Shown: positions 1-8,136 of the stretch, piece by piece
How positions within the stretch are numbered: the stretch's first letter is position 1
Layout: each line of letters begins with the position of its first letter
NCBI GenBank assembly: GCA_910587685.1
Contig: CAJUMY010000016.1
Location: 1-32,519 of the forward strand
Reading direction: 5' to 3'
Source: an uncultured Christensenellaceae bacterium
Lineage (GTDB): Bacteria; Bacillota; Clostridia; Christensenellales; UBA3700
DNA length: 32,519 nucleotides
The notes under the pieces: generated by a model
Told to the model about the DNA's origin: nothing
The model's input: only the letters and a program-made list of their open reading frames with translations
The model's database searches: none
Translations under genes and position numbers: made by a program

Positions 1-27
1 CTCAAATAAATTAACTAATTAAATTTT

Positions 28-49
28 ACTGTCCAACTTTTTGGGGTCA
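28..49. mobile_element. possible terminal inverted repeat of an IS3-family (IS150-group) element
   Basis: Read on the minus strand, this stretch is TGACCCCAAAAAGTTGGACA, which resembles the terminal repeats of IS150-group IS3-family elements as I remember them. If so, the body of the element lies to the left, outside the window, and the chromosome resumes at about base 50. No transposase is visible here and the other end cannot be seen, so this rests on a short remembered motif. Confidence 0.4.
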
Positions 50-82
50 TAGCAAAACGGACGGCGGTTCATATGATTGAAA

Positions 83-118
83 AAATATGCGGATATACGT
101 CCGCATATTTCTTTTTTT
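83..118 (+). terminator. rho-independent terminator of an upstream gene outside the window
   Basis: An 11-bp perfect stem (83-93 with 100-110) with a 6-base loop is followed by C and seven T's. It ends a plus-strand transcript that entered from the left and isolates the acetyltransferase gene that follows. Confidence 0.8.
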
Positions 119-119
119 G

Positions 120-337
120 TAACGGATAATATTATTAGGGATTGGCTATATGAGCCGTATACGAATGATGAGCGCATAAAATCAGGAATTGCCTTTTGAA
201 AATAATATCAGGGAGGCGTTTCAGGCGGCGAAAGTGTAAAAATTTCATAAAGAATGGATTATCGAGTCATATTTTGCTGATACGGTATGACAAAACGGCA
301 AATGCGGAAATATATTGGAAAAGTAGGAGTTTTTCCG
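120..337. other. leader region before the acetyltransferase gene, no recognised gene
   Basis: About 220 bases without a convincing gene. A short reading frame from a TTG at 196 overlaps the acetyltransferase in another frame and its product (Arg/Lys-rich, no family) is not believable. I see no well-formed -35/-10 pair. If this gene descended from a full GlmU, the pyrophosphorylase half should lie here, and nothing resembling it is visible. Confidence 0.4.
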
Positions 338-1057
338 ATGCGGAGGTACGAGAAATTGATTGGAGAGAACATATTTCAAGAATGCGAGCAAGACGGCATG
401 CGGAACGTTATAGAAAAACATATGAGAAACGGCGTGATTTTTAAGGGATTTCGCGGCGTTACGATCAGCGAAGAGGCGAAGATAGGAAGCGGTACGGTGA
501 TAGAAGAATATGTGATTATCGGCGGAAACAGCGTCATCGGCGGAGGTTCGTTCATATCGAGCTTTTCGCGTATAGAAAATTCCGAGATAGGCGAGGGGAC
601 GAGAGTAGTTTCGTCGAACATATCGGATTCTTCTATCGGAAGTTTCGCTACCGTAGGACCGTACGCTCATATACACACTTCGAGTAAAATAGGCGACGAG
701 ACCCGCATAGGTAATTTCGTCGAGATAAAAAACAGCGTTCTCGGCAACGGCAGCAAGGCGGCGCATTTGGCATATATAGGCGATACCGACATAGGCAAAA
801 AGTGCAATATAGGTTGCGGAGTCATTTTCGTTAATTATAACGGTAAGGAAAAACGCAGGAGCAAAGTCGGCAACGGCGCGTTTATAGGCAGTAATTCCAA
901 CGTTATAGCTCCCGTAGTAGTCGAAGACGGCGCATATCTTGCGGCAGGCTCAACGCTGACAGTAGATTTGCCTAAAGGTTCGCTGTGCATAGCGAGGAGC
1001 CGCGAAACGGTCAAAGAGAACGGCAATAAATATTACGATAAGGGGTACACAAAATGA
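338..1057 (+). CDS. GlmU-type acetyltransferase domain only (left-handed beta-helix), lacks uridylyltransferase half
   Basis: By family this would acetylate glucosamine-1-phosphate with acetyl-CoA, the first GlmU step towards UDP-GlcNAc. The product matches the linker and C-terminal half of GlmU: the IEKHMRNGV linker at residues 24-32, then hexapeptide repeats to about residue 215. Residues equivalent to E. coli GlmU Lys351, His363 (catalytic base), Tyr366, Asn377, Asn386-Tyr387 and Lys392 are present (Lys131, His143, Tyr146, Asn157, Asn166-Tyr167, Lys172). The Arg333 equivalent in the usual RPG motif is His113. GlmU is usually about 450 aa; this is 239 aa and has no nucleotidyltransferase domain. 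I chose ATG 338 over ATG 287 because AGGAG at 325-329 is 8 bases before it. The stop overlaps glmM by ATGA, so the two are co-translated. The uridylyl step would need another enzyme. Function as a GlmU half is inferred. Confidence 0.8.
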   Translation: MRRYEKLIGENIFQECEQDGMRNVIEKHMRNGVIFKGFRGVTISEEAKIGSGTVIEEYVIIGGNSVIGGGSFISSFSRIENSEIGEGTRVVSSNISDSSIGSFATVGPYAHIHTSSKIGDETRIGNFVEIKNSVLGNGSKAAHLAYIGDTDIGKKCNIGCGVIFVNYNGKEKRRSKVGNGAFIGSNSNVIAPVVVEDGAYLAAGSTLTVDLPKGSLCIARSRETVKENGNKYYDKGYTK

Positions 1058-2373
1058 GTTATATCAAAAAATATTTCGGAACCGACGGTATAAGAGGCAA
1101 ATACGGAGAATTGATAACGGAAGGTCTTGCGTACCGTCTCGGAAATACGCTCGGAAGAGACGCAAAGAAGATAGTAGTCGGCAGAGATACGAGATGGCAC
1201 GGCGAACCGCTGAGCCACGCGTTCATGCTGGGCGTAACGGACGCAGGTTGCGACGTTATATCTCTCGGGATTGTTACGACGCCTGCCGTCGCGTACGTGA
1301 CCAAGGCGGAAAAGGCAAAGTATGGAGTAGTCGTATCGGCTTCGCATAATCCTATCGAGTATAACGGACTGAAGATATTTTCGACGTACGGCGCAAAACT
1401 TACGGATAAGGAAGAGCAAGCCATCGAGATATGCATGGACGGCGAGAAATATTTTGCAAAGGACAGCGGAAAGAAAATATCGGGAAGCGTAAAACTCGAA
1501 GAATATTATTCCGTGCTGAGAACCGTGGGCGGCGATCTTACCGGTATGCGTATAGGTCTCGACTGCGCGAACGGAGCGGTATCGCTGTCTGCGGGCGCTA
1601 TATTCAGAAGTCTCGGCGCGTCGGTAATAGTCTCTAACGACGTATTCAACGGAGAGAATATCAACGACGGATGCGGAGCTTTGCACCCCGACGCCATAGC
1701 TAAGACGGTCAAGGATAACGGACTCGACGTGGGTTTTGCTTTCGACGGAGACGCGGACAGGATAATAGGCTCCGACGAGAACGGAAATATCATTAACGGC
1801 GACGATATAATATACGCGGTCGCGGTAGAATTGTTCAAACGCGGAAAACTTTACGGGAATACCGCAGTCGGTACGTATCATACGAATCTCGGTATGGAGA
1901 AGAGTCTCAACGAACTGGGCATCAAACTCGTTAGAACGGATATAGGCGATCATTTCGTCGCAGAAAAAATGAGAGAGGAAGGCTATCGTATCGGAGGCGA
2001 ACAGTCGGGACATATCATACTCGGCAATTATTCGGATACGGGAGACGGGCTTTTGGTTGCGCTCTATCTTGCAAATCTTGTCAGAAGGAACGGCGTGAAC
2101 GTTTCAAAGCTCTTGGAGCACGAGACCTATCCGCAGGTCAACTACGATATAATCACAAAGAATAACCGTGAAATTGTCGCTCTCGACGAGGTACAGAAGC
2201 TAAAGCTCGGCATAGAAAGAGAGCTTGACGGAAAGGGAAGGATACTTCTTAGAGCGAGCGGTACCGAGCCGAAGATCAGGATCATGGCGGAGTGCATAGA
2301 TACGGAGCTCGCAAAAGACGTTGCCGATAGGATAAGAACTCATATAGAGGATATAGTCGGAAGAATAAGATAG
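1054..2373 (+). CDS. glmM: phosphoglucosamine mutase GlmM
   Basis: Interconverts glucosamine-6-phosphate and glucosamine-1-phosphate in the cytoplasm, the step before GlmU in UDP-GlcNAc synthesis for peptidoglycan. It is an alpha-D-phosphohexomutase with every family motif: FGTDGIRG at 8-15, the phosphoserine loop SASHNP at 95-100 (catalytic Ser97), metal loop DGDADR at 231-236, sugar-binding GEQSGH at 315-320, and phosphate-binding RASGTEP at 400-406. At 439 aa it is close to the usual 445. The short sugar loop GEQSGH and the GTDGIRG start point to GlmM rather than phosphomannomutase. The ATG overlaps the stop of the acetyltransferase, with AAGGGG just upstream. Making the mutase and acetyltransferase together would couple two successive steps. 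A terminator follows. Confidence 0.95.
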   Translation: MSYIKKYFGTDGIRGKYGELITEGLAYRLGNTLGRDAKKIVVGRDTRWHGEPLSHAFMLGVTDAGCDVISLGIVTTPAVAYVTKAEKAKYGVVVSASHNPIEYNGLKIFSTYGAKLTDKEEQAIEICMDGEKYFAKDSGKKISGSVKLEEYYSVLRTVGGDLTGMRIGLDCANGAVSLSAGAIFRSLGASVIVSNDVFNGENINDGCGALHPDAIAKTVKDNGLDVGFAFDGDADRIIGSDENGNIINGDDIIYAVAVELFKRGKLYGNTAVGTYHTNLGMEKSLNELGIKLVRTDIGDHFVAEKMREEGYRIGGEQSGHIILGNYSDTGDGLLVALYLANLVRRNGVNVSKLLEHETYPQVNYDIITKNNREIVALDEVQKLKLGIERELDGKGRILLRASGTEPKIRIMAECIDTELAKDVADRIRTHIEDIVGRIR

Positions 2374-2399
2374 ATACAAAAAAGTTTTGATGATTAATG

Positions 2400-2437
2400 A
2401 AAGGCTTTCGCGTATTAGGCGAAAGCCTTTTACTTTT
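2400..2437 (+). terminator. terminator of the acetyltransferase-glmM operon
   Basis: An 11-bp perfect stem (2400-2410 with 2420-2430) and a 9-base loop are followed by a T-rich run. It lies 26 bases after the glmM stop. Confidence 0.85.
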
Positions 2438-2440
2438 TTA

Positions 2441-2812
2441 ATCGTCTTTTTTTCGGCAATCTTCGATATAATATAATTTATTAGGAATATAAAAGAAAGA
2501 AACGTTAGATATTTCAAAGTAAATTTGTAACGGGCGGCTTGCAGTTCAAGGAAATAAAAATCGCGGCGGTAAATTTTCGGCATATTGCCATTATTTTTCC
2601 TAAACAAGAACAAAATATAGCGTATGATTATATTTTCAGCAATCAATATCTAATGAAGATTTGAAAATACTCAAAAATATATCGAATAGTTATATATTTT
2701 CAAAATAAAAGTGAAAAAGTTATATCATATCCTTGCAAAAAGGATATTAAAAGTATAAAATATATTTATAAATTTTCAAAGACCTGCCCGAAATACGGGA
2801 AAGGAGCTTATT
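2441..2812. other. AT-rich intergenic region upstream of the LysR gene
   Basis: About 370 bases, very AT-rich, with no believable gene on either strand. It probably carries the LysR promoter: a weak pair TTGCAA (2733-2738) and TATAAA (2754-2759) has only a 15-base spacer. The dyad at 2727-2747 overlaps that -35. Nothing else could be assigned. Confidence 0.5.
2727..2747. promoter_or_regulatory. candidate LysR operator (perfect 8-bp dyad)
   Basis: ATATCCTT and AAGGATAT form a perfect inverted repeat with a 5-base centre, about 65 bases before the LysR start. LysR regulators often repress their own promoter through such interrupted dyads. That it is the LysR site is inference from position and symmetry. 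Confidence 0.4.
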
Positions 2813-3703
2813 ATGAGTTTCATTAACTACGAACTTTACAGGATATTCTACGTAGTCGCAAAGAGCGGCAGTATTACCAAGGCGGCTCAGGAGCTGTTCA
2901 TTTCGCAACCGGCGGTCAGCCAGTCCATAAAGCAGCTTGAGACTCAGATAGGCGGCAGACTTTTCGTCAGAACCAGCAAAGGTATGGAGCTCACCTACGA
3001 GGGAAAAATAATATTCGAGTATATCGAACAGGCAAACGTACTCATCGGTATCGCGGAGAAGAAATTTTCGCAGCTAAAAGAATTGACCTACGGCGAGATA
3101 AAGATAGGCGCTTCCGATACGGTGACTAAACATTTTCTGCTCAAATATATAAGAAAGTTTATCGAAAAATATCCCGACGTTAACGTCAATATCACTAACC
3201 GCACGACTTTCGAGACGCTCAATCTTTTGAAGGCGGGAAAGGTGGATATAGCGTTTATCAACGGTCCGATAGGAGACGAATACGTCGAGGAGAGCGTATG
3301 CGAAGCCGTCAACGATATCTTTGTCGCAAGCGAAAACGCGGTCCGCGATATAAAGAGACCGCTTACGATGAGAGAACTTGCGGAGAGGAAGCTCATTATG
3401 CTCGAAAAGGGCAGCAATACGAGAAAAGTCATAGATAAAAGTTTTCAGGATAACGGAGTGACGCTGAGCCCGACGTTGGAACTTGCGAGCATAGACCTTA
3501 TGGCGGATATGGCGGTAGCGGGACTGGGCATAGCGTGCGTTCCCGATTTCGTCGCGGAATCTTATCTGAGAAGCGGCCAGTTAAAGAAGGTCGAGATAGA
3601 CTTCGACATGCCTAAGAGGAATCTTTCTCTCGCAACGCTAAAAGGCACGCCGCTTTCGTTTTCGGCGAAGGAATTCGTAAAACTCATTATGAGAAAAGGT
3701 TGA
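2813..3703 (+). CDS. LysR-family transcriptional regulator
   Basis: A DNA-binding regulator of standard LysR length (296 aa). The N-terminal winged helix-turn-helix spans about residues 1-60, with the typical signature AAQELFISQPAVSQSIKQLE at about 24-43. An effector-binding periplasmic-fold domain follows from about 90 to 290. AAAGGAG lies 7 bases before the ATG. The next gene on the same strand, 115 bases on, is type III glutamine synthetase, so control of nitrogen assimilation is plausible, but no effector can be read from the sequence. An 8-bp dyad upstream may be its autoregulatory site. The family assignment is certain; the regulon is a guess. Confidence 0.9.
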   Translation: MSFINYELYRIFYVVAKSGSITKAAQELFISQPAVSQSIKQLETQIGGRLFVRTSKGMELTYEGKIIFEYIEQANVLIGIAEKKFSQLKELTYGEIKIGASDTVTKHFLLKYIRKFIEKYPDVNVNITNRTTFETLNLLKAGKVDIAFINGPIGDEYVEESVCEAVNDIFVASENAVRDIKRPLTMRELAERKLIMLEKGSNTRKVIDKSFQDNGVTLSPTLELASIDLMADMAVAGLGIACVPDFVAESYLRSGQLKKVEIDFDMPKRNLSLATLKGTPLSFSAKEFVKLIMRKG

Positions 3704-3727
3704 TATATGTACGCTTGATACGGCATA

Positions 3728-3764
3728 AAGGCGGTTTGTTAAGCATTTATAGATAAAACGCCTT
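3728..3764 (+). other. imperfect hairpin between the LysR and glutamine synthetase genes
   Basis: A 10-bp stem with one mismatch (3728-3737 with 3755-3764) and a 17-base loop. No T-run follows, so it is not a standard terminator. A second short hairpin (CCGTCCG/CGGGCGG, about 3787-3804) ends just before the ribosome site of the synthetase gene. Either could affect expression; no function is shown. Confidence 0.3.
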
Positions 3765-3818
3765 ATCGTACTACGAGTATAACGTCCGTCCGTTATCGGG
3801 CGGCGCGGAGAGGGATAT

Positions 3819-5933
3819 ATGGAGCAAAATTTAAGAATAACTGATTATTTCGGCTGTTACGTTTTCGGCGACGACGCCATGCAGAAGTATATGGACGCAA
3901 CTACTTACGCGGAACTGAAAGAGGTCATCGACAAGAACAGACCTCTAAGCTCGGATCTAGCTAACAGAGTTGCCGACGCTATGAAGGAGTGGGCGCTCGA
4001 TAACGGAGCTACTCACTATACGCATTGGTTTCAGCCGCTTACGGGCACTACCGCGGAAAAGCACGACGCGTTCATATCAGTCGACAAGAGCGGTCACGCT
4101 ATACTGGAATTCACGGGCAAGACGTTGTCTAAAGGCGAGGCGGACGCTTCGAGTTTCCCCTCCGGCGGAATCAGAGCGACTTTTGAGGCGAGAGGATATA
4201 CGGCGTGGGATTGCTCGTCCCCCGCGTTCATAAAGAAGAATAAGAACGGCGTCGGCATTATGTATATCCCGACTGCATTCTGTTCGTATAACGGCGAAGC
4301 GCTCGACAAAAAGACGCCGCTTCTTCGCTCTATGGAAGCTCTTTCGAGAGAGGCTAAGAGACTGCTTCATATTCTCGGGATAGTTTGCGATAAGGTCATT
4401 CCGAGCGTCGGAGGAGAGCAGGAATATTTTCTTATCGACAAAGACGATTATAAGAAGAGGACCGATCTCCGCTTTACGGGACGTACGCTTTTCGGCGCTA
4501 TGCCGCCCAAAGGACAGGAAAAGAACGATCAGTATTACGCGAGCATAAGAGAACGCGTGGGGCTCTTTATGGCGGAGCTCAACGAGGATCTTTGGAAACT
4601 CGGAATAACGGCGAAGACGCAACATAACGAAGTTGCGCCCGCGCAGCACGAATTAGCTCCGATATTCTCGTCTGCAAATATCGCGACCGATCAAAATCAG
4701 CTCATCATGGAGACGATGAAAAAGGTTGCCGATAAGTATAATCTCACCTGTCTTCTTCACGAAAAGCCGTTCGCGAACGTCAACGGCAGCGGAAAGCACA
4801 ATAATTGGTCGATAACGACGGATACGGGGATAAATCTTTTGAAACCGGGTAAAAATCCGTCGGAAAATAAAGTATTCCTATTGTTTTTTACCGCGGTCAT
4901 CGCCGCGATAGACGAATATGCCGATCTCGTGAGAATGAGCGCGTCGAATCCGGGTAACGAATTTCGACTCGGCGGCAACGAAGCGCCGCCCTCTATCATA
5001 TCGGTGTATATCGGAGACGATCTCGAGGATACGCTCAACGCTATAGAGGACGGAAGAACGGTCGATATAGCAAAACAACGTATCGAGACGGGCGTATCTT
5101 ACGTAGCGCCTCTTTCGAAAGACGCGAGCGACAGGAACAGGACGTCTCCGGTCGCGTTCACGGGAAACAAGTTCGAATTCAGAATGGTCGGCTCGTCCGC
5201 AACGCTCGCAAATCCCAATACGACGTTCAATACGATAGTCGCGGAAATGATCTCGCGGATAAGTTCTCAGCTCGAAGGCATATCTTCGCAGGATGAACTC
5301 GACAAAAAGGTCGTCGGGATCATCAAGACCCTTTACAAACAGCATAAACGCATAATCTATAAGGGCAACAACTATTCGAGAGAGTGGGTAAGAGAGGCGA
5401 AGAGAAGAGGACTCGTCAATATAGATAACTGTATCGACGCATACGAGACGCTTCTCGATAAGAAGAATATAGCGCTTTTCGAAAAACACAAGGTCTATAA
5501 TAAAAAGGAACTTGCGTCGCGTCACGAGATATATCTCGACAATTACGTTAAGACGTATAATATCGAAGCGCTTACGATGCTGACCATAGTATCGAGGGAG
5601 ATAATGCCCGCGGTCGTAAGATACGAGGGCGAGCTTGCGCTCGGCGTAAGGACGCTGAGAGAGGTGAATACCAAACTCGGCAGCGTACAGAGCGCGCTTC
5701 TTGCGGACGTCGATACGCTTTTGCAACAGCTCAAATATCACTATGAGACGCTCGAGAACGCTCACGCCGTAGCAAGTAAAGCGGGCGACGTGAAAAAACA
5801 GGCGTATATCTACAGAGATCAGGTCATACCTGCAATGAACGAACTTAGGAACGTCAGCGACAAGCTGGAGAATATCATACCTAAAAACGTTTGGCCTTTC
5901 CCGACGTACGCCGACATACTCTTCTACGAATGA
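3819..5933 (+). CDS. glnN: type III glutamine synthetase (GlnN type)
   Basis: Makes glutamine from glutamate, ammonia and ATP in the cytoplasm. At 704 aa it has the length of the GSIII family (about 700) rather than GSI (about 450). Recognisable parts are the GSIII N-terminal region with SSFPSGGIRATFEARGYTAW at 111-130, the metal-binding GGEQEYF at 198-204, NEVAPAQHE at 270-278, the ammonium/ATP-site NGSGKHNNW at 322-330, RLGGNEAPP near 387-395, and the glutamate-binding FEFRMVGSSATLANPNT stretch in the middle. A GSIII-specific helical C-terminal region follows. The ATG is preceded by GAGAGGG. The LysR gene upstream may regulate it. I see no terminator directly after it. Confidence 0.95.
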   Translation: MEQNLRITDYFGCYVFGDDAMQKYMDATTYAELKEVIDKNRPLSSDLANRVADAMKEWALDNGATHYTHWFQPLTGTTAEKHDAFISVDKSGHAILEFTGKTLSKGEADASSFPSGGIRATFEARGYTAWDCSSPAFIKKNKNGVGIMYIPTAFCSYNGEALDKKTPLLRSMEALSREAKRLLHILGIVCDKVIPSVGGEQEYFLIDKDDYKKRTDLRFTGRTLFGAMPPKGQEKNDQYYASIRERVGLFMAELNEDLWKLGITAKTQHNEVAPAQHELAPIFSSANIATDQNQLIMETMKKVADKYNLTCLLHEKPFANVNGSGKHNNWSITTDTGINLLKPGKNPSENKVFLLFFTAVIAAIDEYADLVRMSASNPGNEFRLGGNEAPPSIISVYIGDDLEDTLNAIEDGRTVDIAKQRIETGVSYVAPLSKDASDRNRTSPVAFTGNKFEFRMVGSSATLANPNTTFNTIVAEMISRISSQLEGISSQDELDKKVVGIIKTLYKQHKRIIYKGNNYSREWVREAKRRGLVNIDNCIDAYETLLDKKNIALFEKHKVYNKKELASRHEIYLDNYVKTYNIEALTMLTIVSREIMPAVVRYEGELALGVRTLREVNTKLGSVQSALLADVDTLLQQLKYHYETLENAHAVASKAGDVKKQAYIYRDQVIPAMNELRNVSDKLENIIPKNVWPFPTYADILFYE

Positions 5934-6090
5934 GACGAGAAAGGTAGCGGAAAGAGGAGAAATCGCTTTACTTTATAGATTATAGATAGAAAAAAGAGAC
6001 AACATTTACTAATAACAAAACATTACGTTAATATAAATACGAAAATCATTTTTGAAAAAACCAAAGATTTTCGGCTCGGAGATATCGGAT

Positions 6091-7875
6091 ATGAAAGCAC
6101 TCAAATCATACGAATTAAGAAAACAGTACATCGAATTTTTTAAGGAGAGGGGACACGCGGTGATACCGTCGAGCTCTCTTATACCGGAGAACGATCCGAC
6201 GGTTCTTTTCACGACTGCGGGAATGCATCCGCTCGTACCGTATCTTCTCGGAGAGAAGCATCCCGAAGGAAGAAGACTTACGGACGTTCAGAAATGCGTG
6301 CGTACGGGCGATATAGACGAGGTGGGCGACGCTACGCATTGCACGTTTTTCGAGATGCTCGGCAACTGGTCGCTCGGCGACTATTTCAAAAAGGAGTCGA
6401 TAACGTTCAGCTTTGACTTTTTGACGAAGGTTCTCGGTATAGACGTCGATAAGATCAGCGTCACGGTATTCAAGGGCGACGAAGACGCTCCGAGAGACGA
6501 AGAGAGCGCGGATATATGGAACAGTCTCGGCATACCGAGAGACCACATTTTCTATCTCGATAAAAAACATAACTGGTGGGGTCCTGCGGGAATCACGGGT
6601 CCGTGCGGTCCCGACACCGAAATATTCATGGATACAGGCAAGCCGAAGTGCTCGGAACACTGCGATCCGTCGTGCGATTGCGGTAAGTACGTAGAGATAT
6701 GGAACAACGTATTTATGCAGTACAATAAGACGAAAGAAGGAACGTTCGAGCCGCTGAAACAGAAGAACGTCGATACAGGTATGGGACTTGAGCGTACGGT
6801 ATGTATGCTCGCGGGAGTAGGTTCGGTATACGAAACGGACTTCTTCAGCGACGTGATCGCGATGCTCGAAGAGATGAGCGGACACTCGTATAAAGAAAGC
6901 GAGAGCGTCACTAAAGCCATGAGAATAATCTCGGATCATATAAGAACGGCTACGTTCATAATGGGAGACGAGAGAGGAGTTACTCCGTCGAACGTCGATC
7001 AGGGATACGTGCTTCGCCGTCTCATAAGAAGAGCCGTGAGATACGCGAGAGTTATCGACCTCGACGCAAAGAGACTCATCGAGATATCGGATAAATACGT
7101 TTCAAAATACGGGGACGTATATCCCGAGCTTTGCGAGAACAAAGCGAAGGTCTTATCGGAGCTTGAGACTGAGATAGACAGATTCACGAGAACGCTCGAG
7201 AACGGACTCAAAGAGCTCTATAAGGTGCTCAAGTACGTAAACGGAGACACGTTGAACGGTAAGACTGCGTTCAGACTCTACGATACCTACGGATTTCCTA
7301 TCGAGATGACCGAGGAGCTCGCAAAAGAAGAGGGATATAAGGTCGATATAGAAGGCTATCATAAGGCGTTCGAGGAACACCAGAAGAAATCGCAGGCAGG
7401 CGCCGAGCAAAAGTTCAAGGGCGGACTTCAGGACAATACCGAGCTCACGACCAATCTTCATACTGCAACGCACATAATGCTTCAGTCGCTAAAGAGGGTG
7501 CTCGGAGAAGAAGTCAATCAGAAGGGAAGCAATATAACGGCGGAAAGATTGAGATTCGACTTTAATTTTTCGCGTCCCATGACTAAAGAAGAGATAGAGA
7601 AGGTCGAGAATATGGTCAACGACGTAATATCGAAGGATCTTACGATTACTTGCGAGGAGATGACCGTCGACGAAGCTATGAAAAAGAATGCCATCGGAGT
7701 GTTCGGTTCGCGTTACGGAGAGATAGTAAAAGTATATAGTATAGGCGATTTCGACGTGCAGATATGCGGAGGACCGCACGCTGAAAGGACGGGAATACTC
7801 GGAAAGTTTAGAATTGTAAAGGAGCAGTCATCGTCTGCCGGCGTAAGAAGAATAAAAGCCGTTTTGGAAAAATAA
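6091..7875 (+). CDS. alaS: short alanyl-tRNA synthetase lacking C-Ala and the editing beta-barrel
   Basis: Charges tRNA-Ala with alanine. The class II catalytic domain is complete (residues 1 to about 235, motif 3 DTGMGLER at 228-235), followed by the tRNA-recognition helices with TAFRLYDTYGFPIEMTEE near 392-409. A four-cysteine cluster (Cys187, 191, 195, 197) sits in the catalytic insert. The editing site is present as HTATH (His457, His461) and CGGPH (Cys559, His563). Normal AlaRS is about 870-880 aa; this is 594 aa. It ends at RRIKAVLEK, so the C-Ala domain is absent, and the roughly 100-residue beta-barrel with TPFYAESGG that normally precedes HTATH is missing. I chose ATG 6091 (CGGAG 9 bases upstream, normal family start) over an in-frame TTG at 6052. 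No frameshift is seen, and a terminator follows. Whether a full-length AlaRS exists elsewhere is unknown. Confidence 0.9.
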   Translation: MKALKSYELRKQYIEFFKERGHAVIPSSSLIPENDPTVLFTTAGMHPLVPYLLGEKHPEGRRLTDVQKCVRTGDIDEVGDATHCTFFEMLGNWSLGDYFKKESITFSFDFLTKVLGIDVDKISVTVFKGDEDAPRDEESADIWNSLGIPRDHIFYLDKKHNWWGPAGITGPCGPDTEIFMDTGKPKCSEHCDPSCDCGKYVEIWNNVFMQYNKTKEGTFEPLKQKNVDTGMGLERTVCMLAGVGSVYETDFFSDVIAMLEEMSGHSYKESESVTKAMRIISDHIRTATFIMGDERGVTPSNVDQGYVLRRLIRRAVRYARVIDLDAKRLIEISDKYVSKYGDVYPELCENKAKVLSELETEIDRFTRTLENGLKELYKVLKYVNGDTLNGKTAFRLYDTYGFPIEMTEELAKEEGYKVDIEGYHKAFEEHQKKSQAGAEQKFKGGLQDNTELTTNLHTATHIMLQSLKRVLGEEVNQKGSNITAERLRFDFNFSRPMTKEEIEKVENMVNDVISKDLTITCEEMTVDEAMKKNAIGVFGSRYGEIVKVYSIGDFDVQICGGPHAERTGILGKFRIVKEQSSSAGVRRIKAVLEK

Positions 7876-7910
7876 GCGTAAAAGTAAGCGTAAATTTTAT
7901 TATGTGACAA

Positions 7911-7948
7911 AAAACCGCCTTGTTTGATATAGACAAGGCGGTTTTTTT
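7911..7948 (+). terminator. terminator after the alanyl-tRNA synthetase gene
   Basis: A 13-bp perfect stem (7911-7923 with 7933-7945), a 9-base loop and a run of T's overlapping the 3' arm. It lies about 35 bases after the stop. Confidence 0.9.
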
Positions 7949-8136
7949 ATGATAGAATAATGTTAAGGTTCATTTTATATAAGTAACGGGTATTGCGAAA
8001 AACGGATATCGACGTAGAGGCTGACCTTATTTTGGGTTTTGTTTACGCGCTTTTCGGGGGGAGATAGTTTTTCGGCTCGTTGCCGTCGGAATCTACGAAA
8101 GGAAGATAACGGAGATAGCTCCGTGAAAGGAGAAGA

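Noticed and set aside
196..444. 82-codon frame from TTG at the left, Arg/Lys-rich
   Set aside because: Overlaps the acetyltransferase in another frame, has no family and its start is a TTG with no good ribosome site.
2200..2646. Minus-strand frame of 148 codons across the glmM end and the AT-rich gap
   Set aside because: Crosses the glmM terminator, starts at a TTG in AT-rich sequence and has no ribosome site or family.
4878..5765. Long minus-strand frame inside glutamine synthetase
   Set aside because: Shadow of a strongly biased gene; rich in Arg/Tyr/Ile with no recognisable domain.
5934..6090. T-box or other leader before alanyl-tRNA synthetase
   Set aside because: I looked for the T-box motif and a GCN specifier and found neither; no clear promoter either.
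6115..6939. Minus-strand 274-codon frame inside alanyl-tRNA synthetase
   Set aside because: Shadow frame of the same codon-bias type, no ribosome site or domain.
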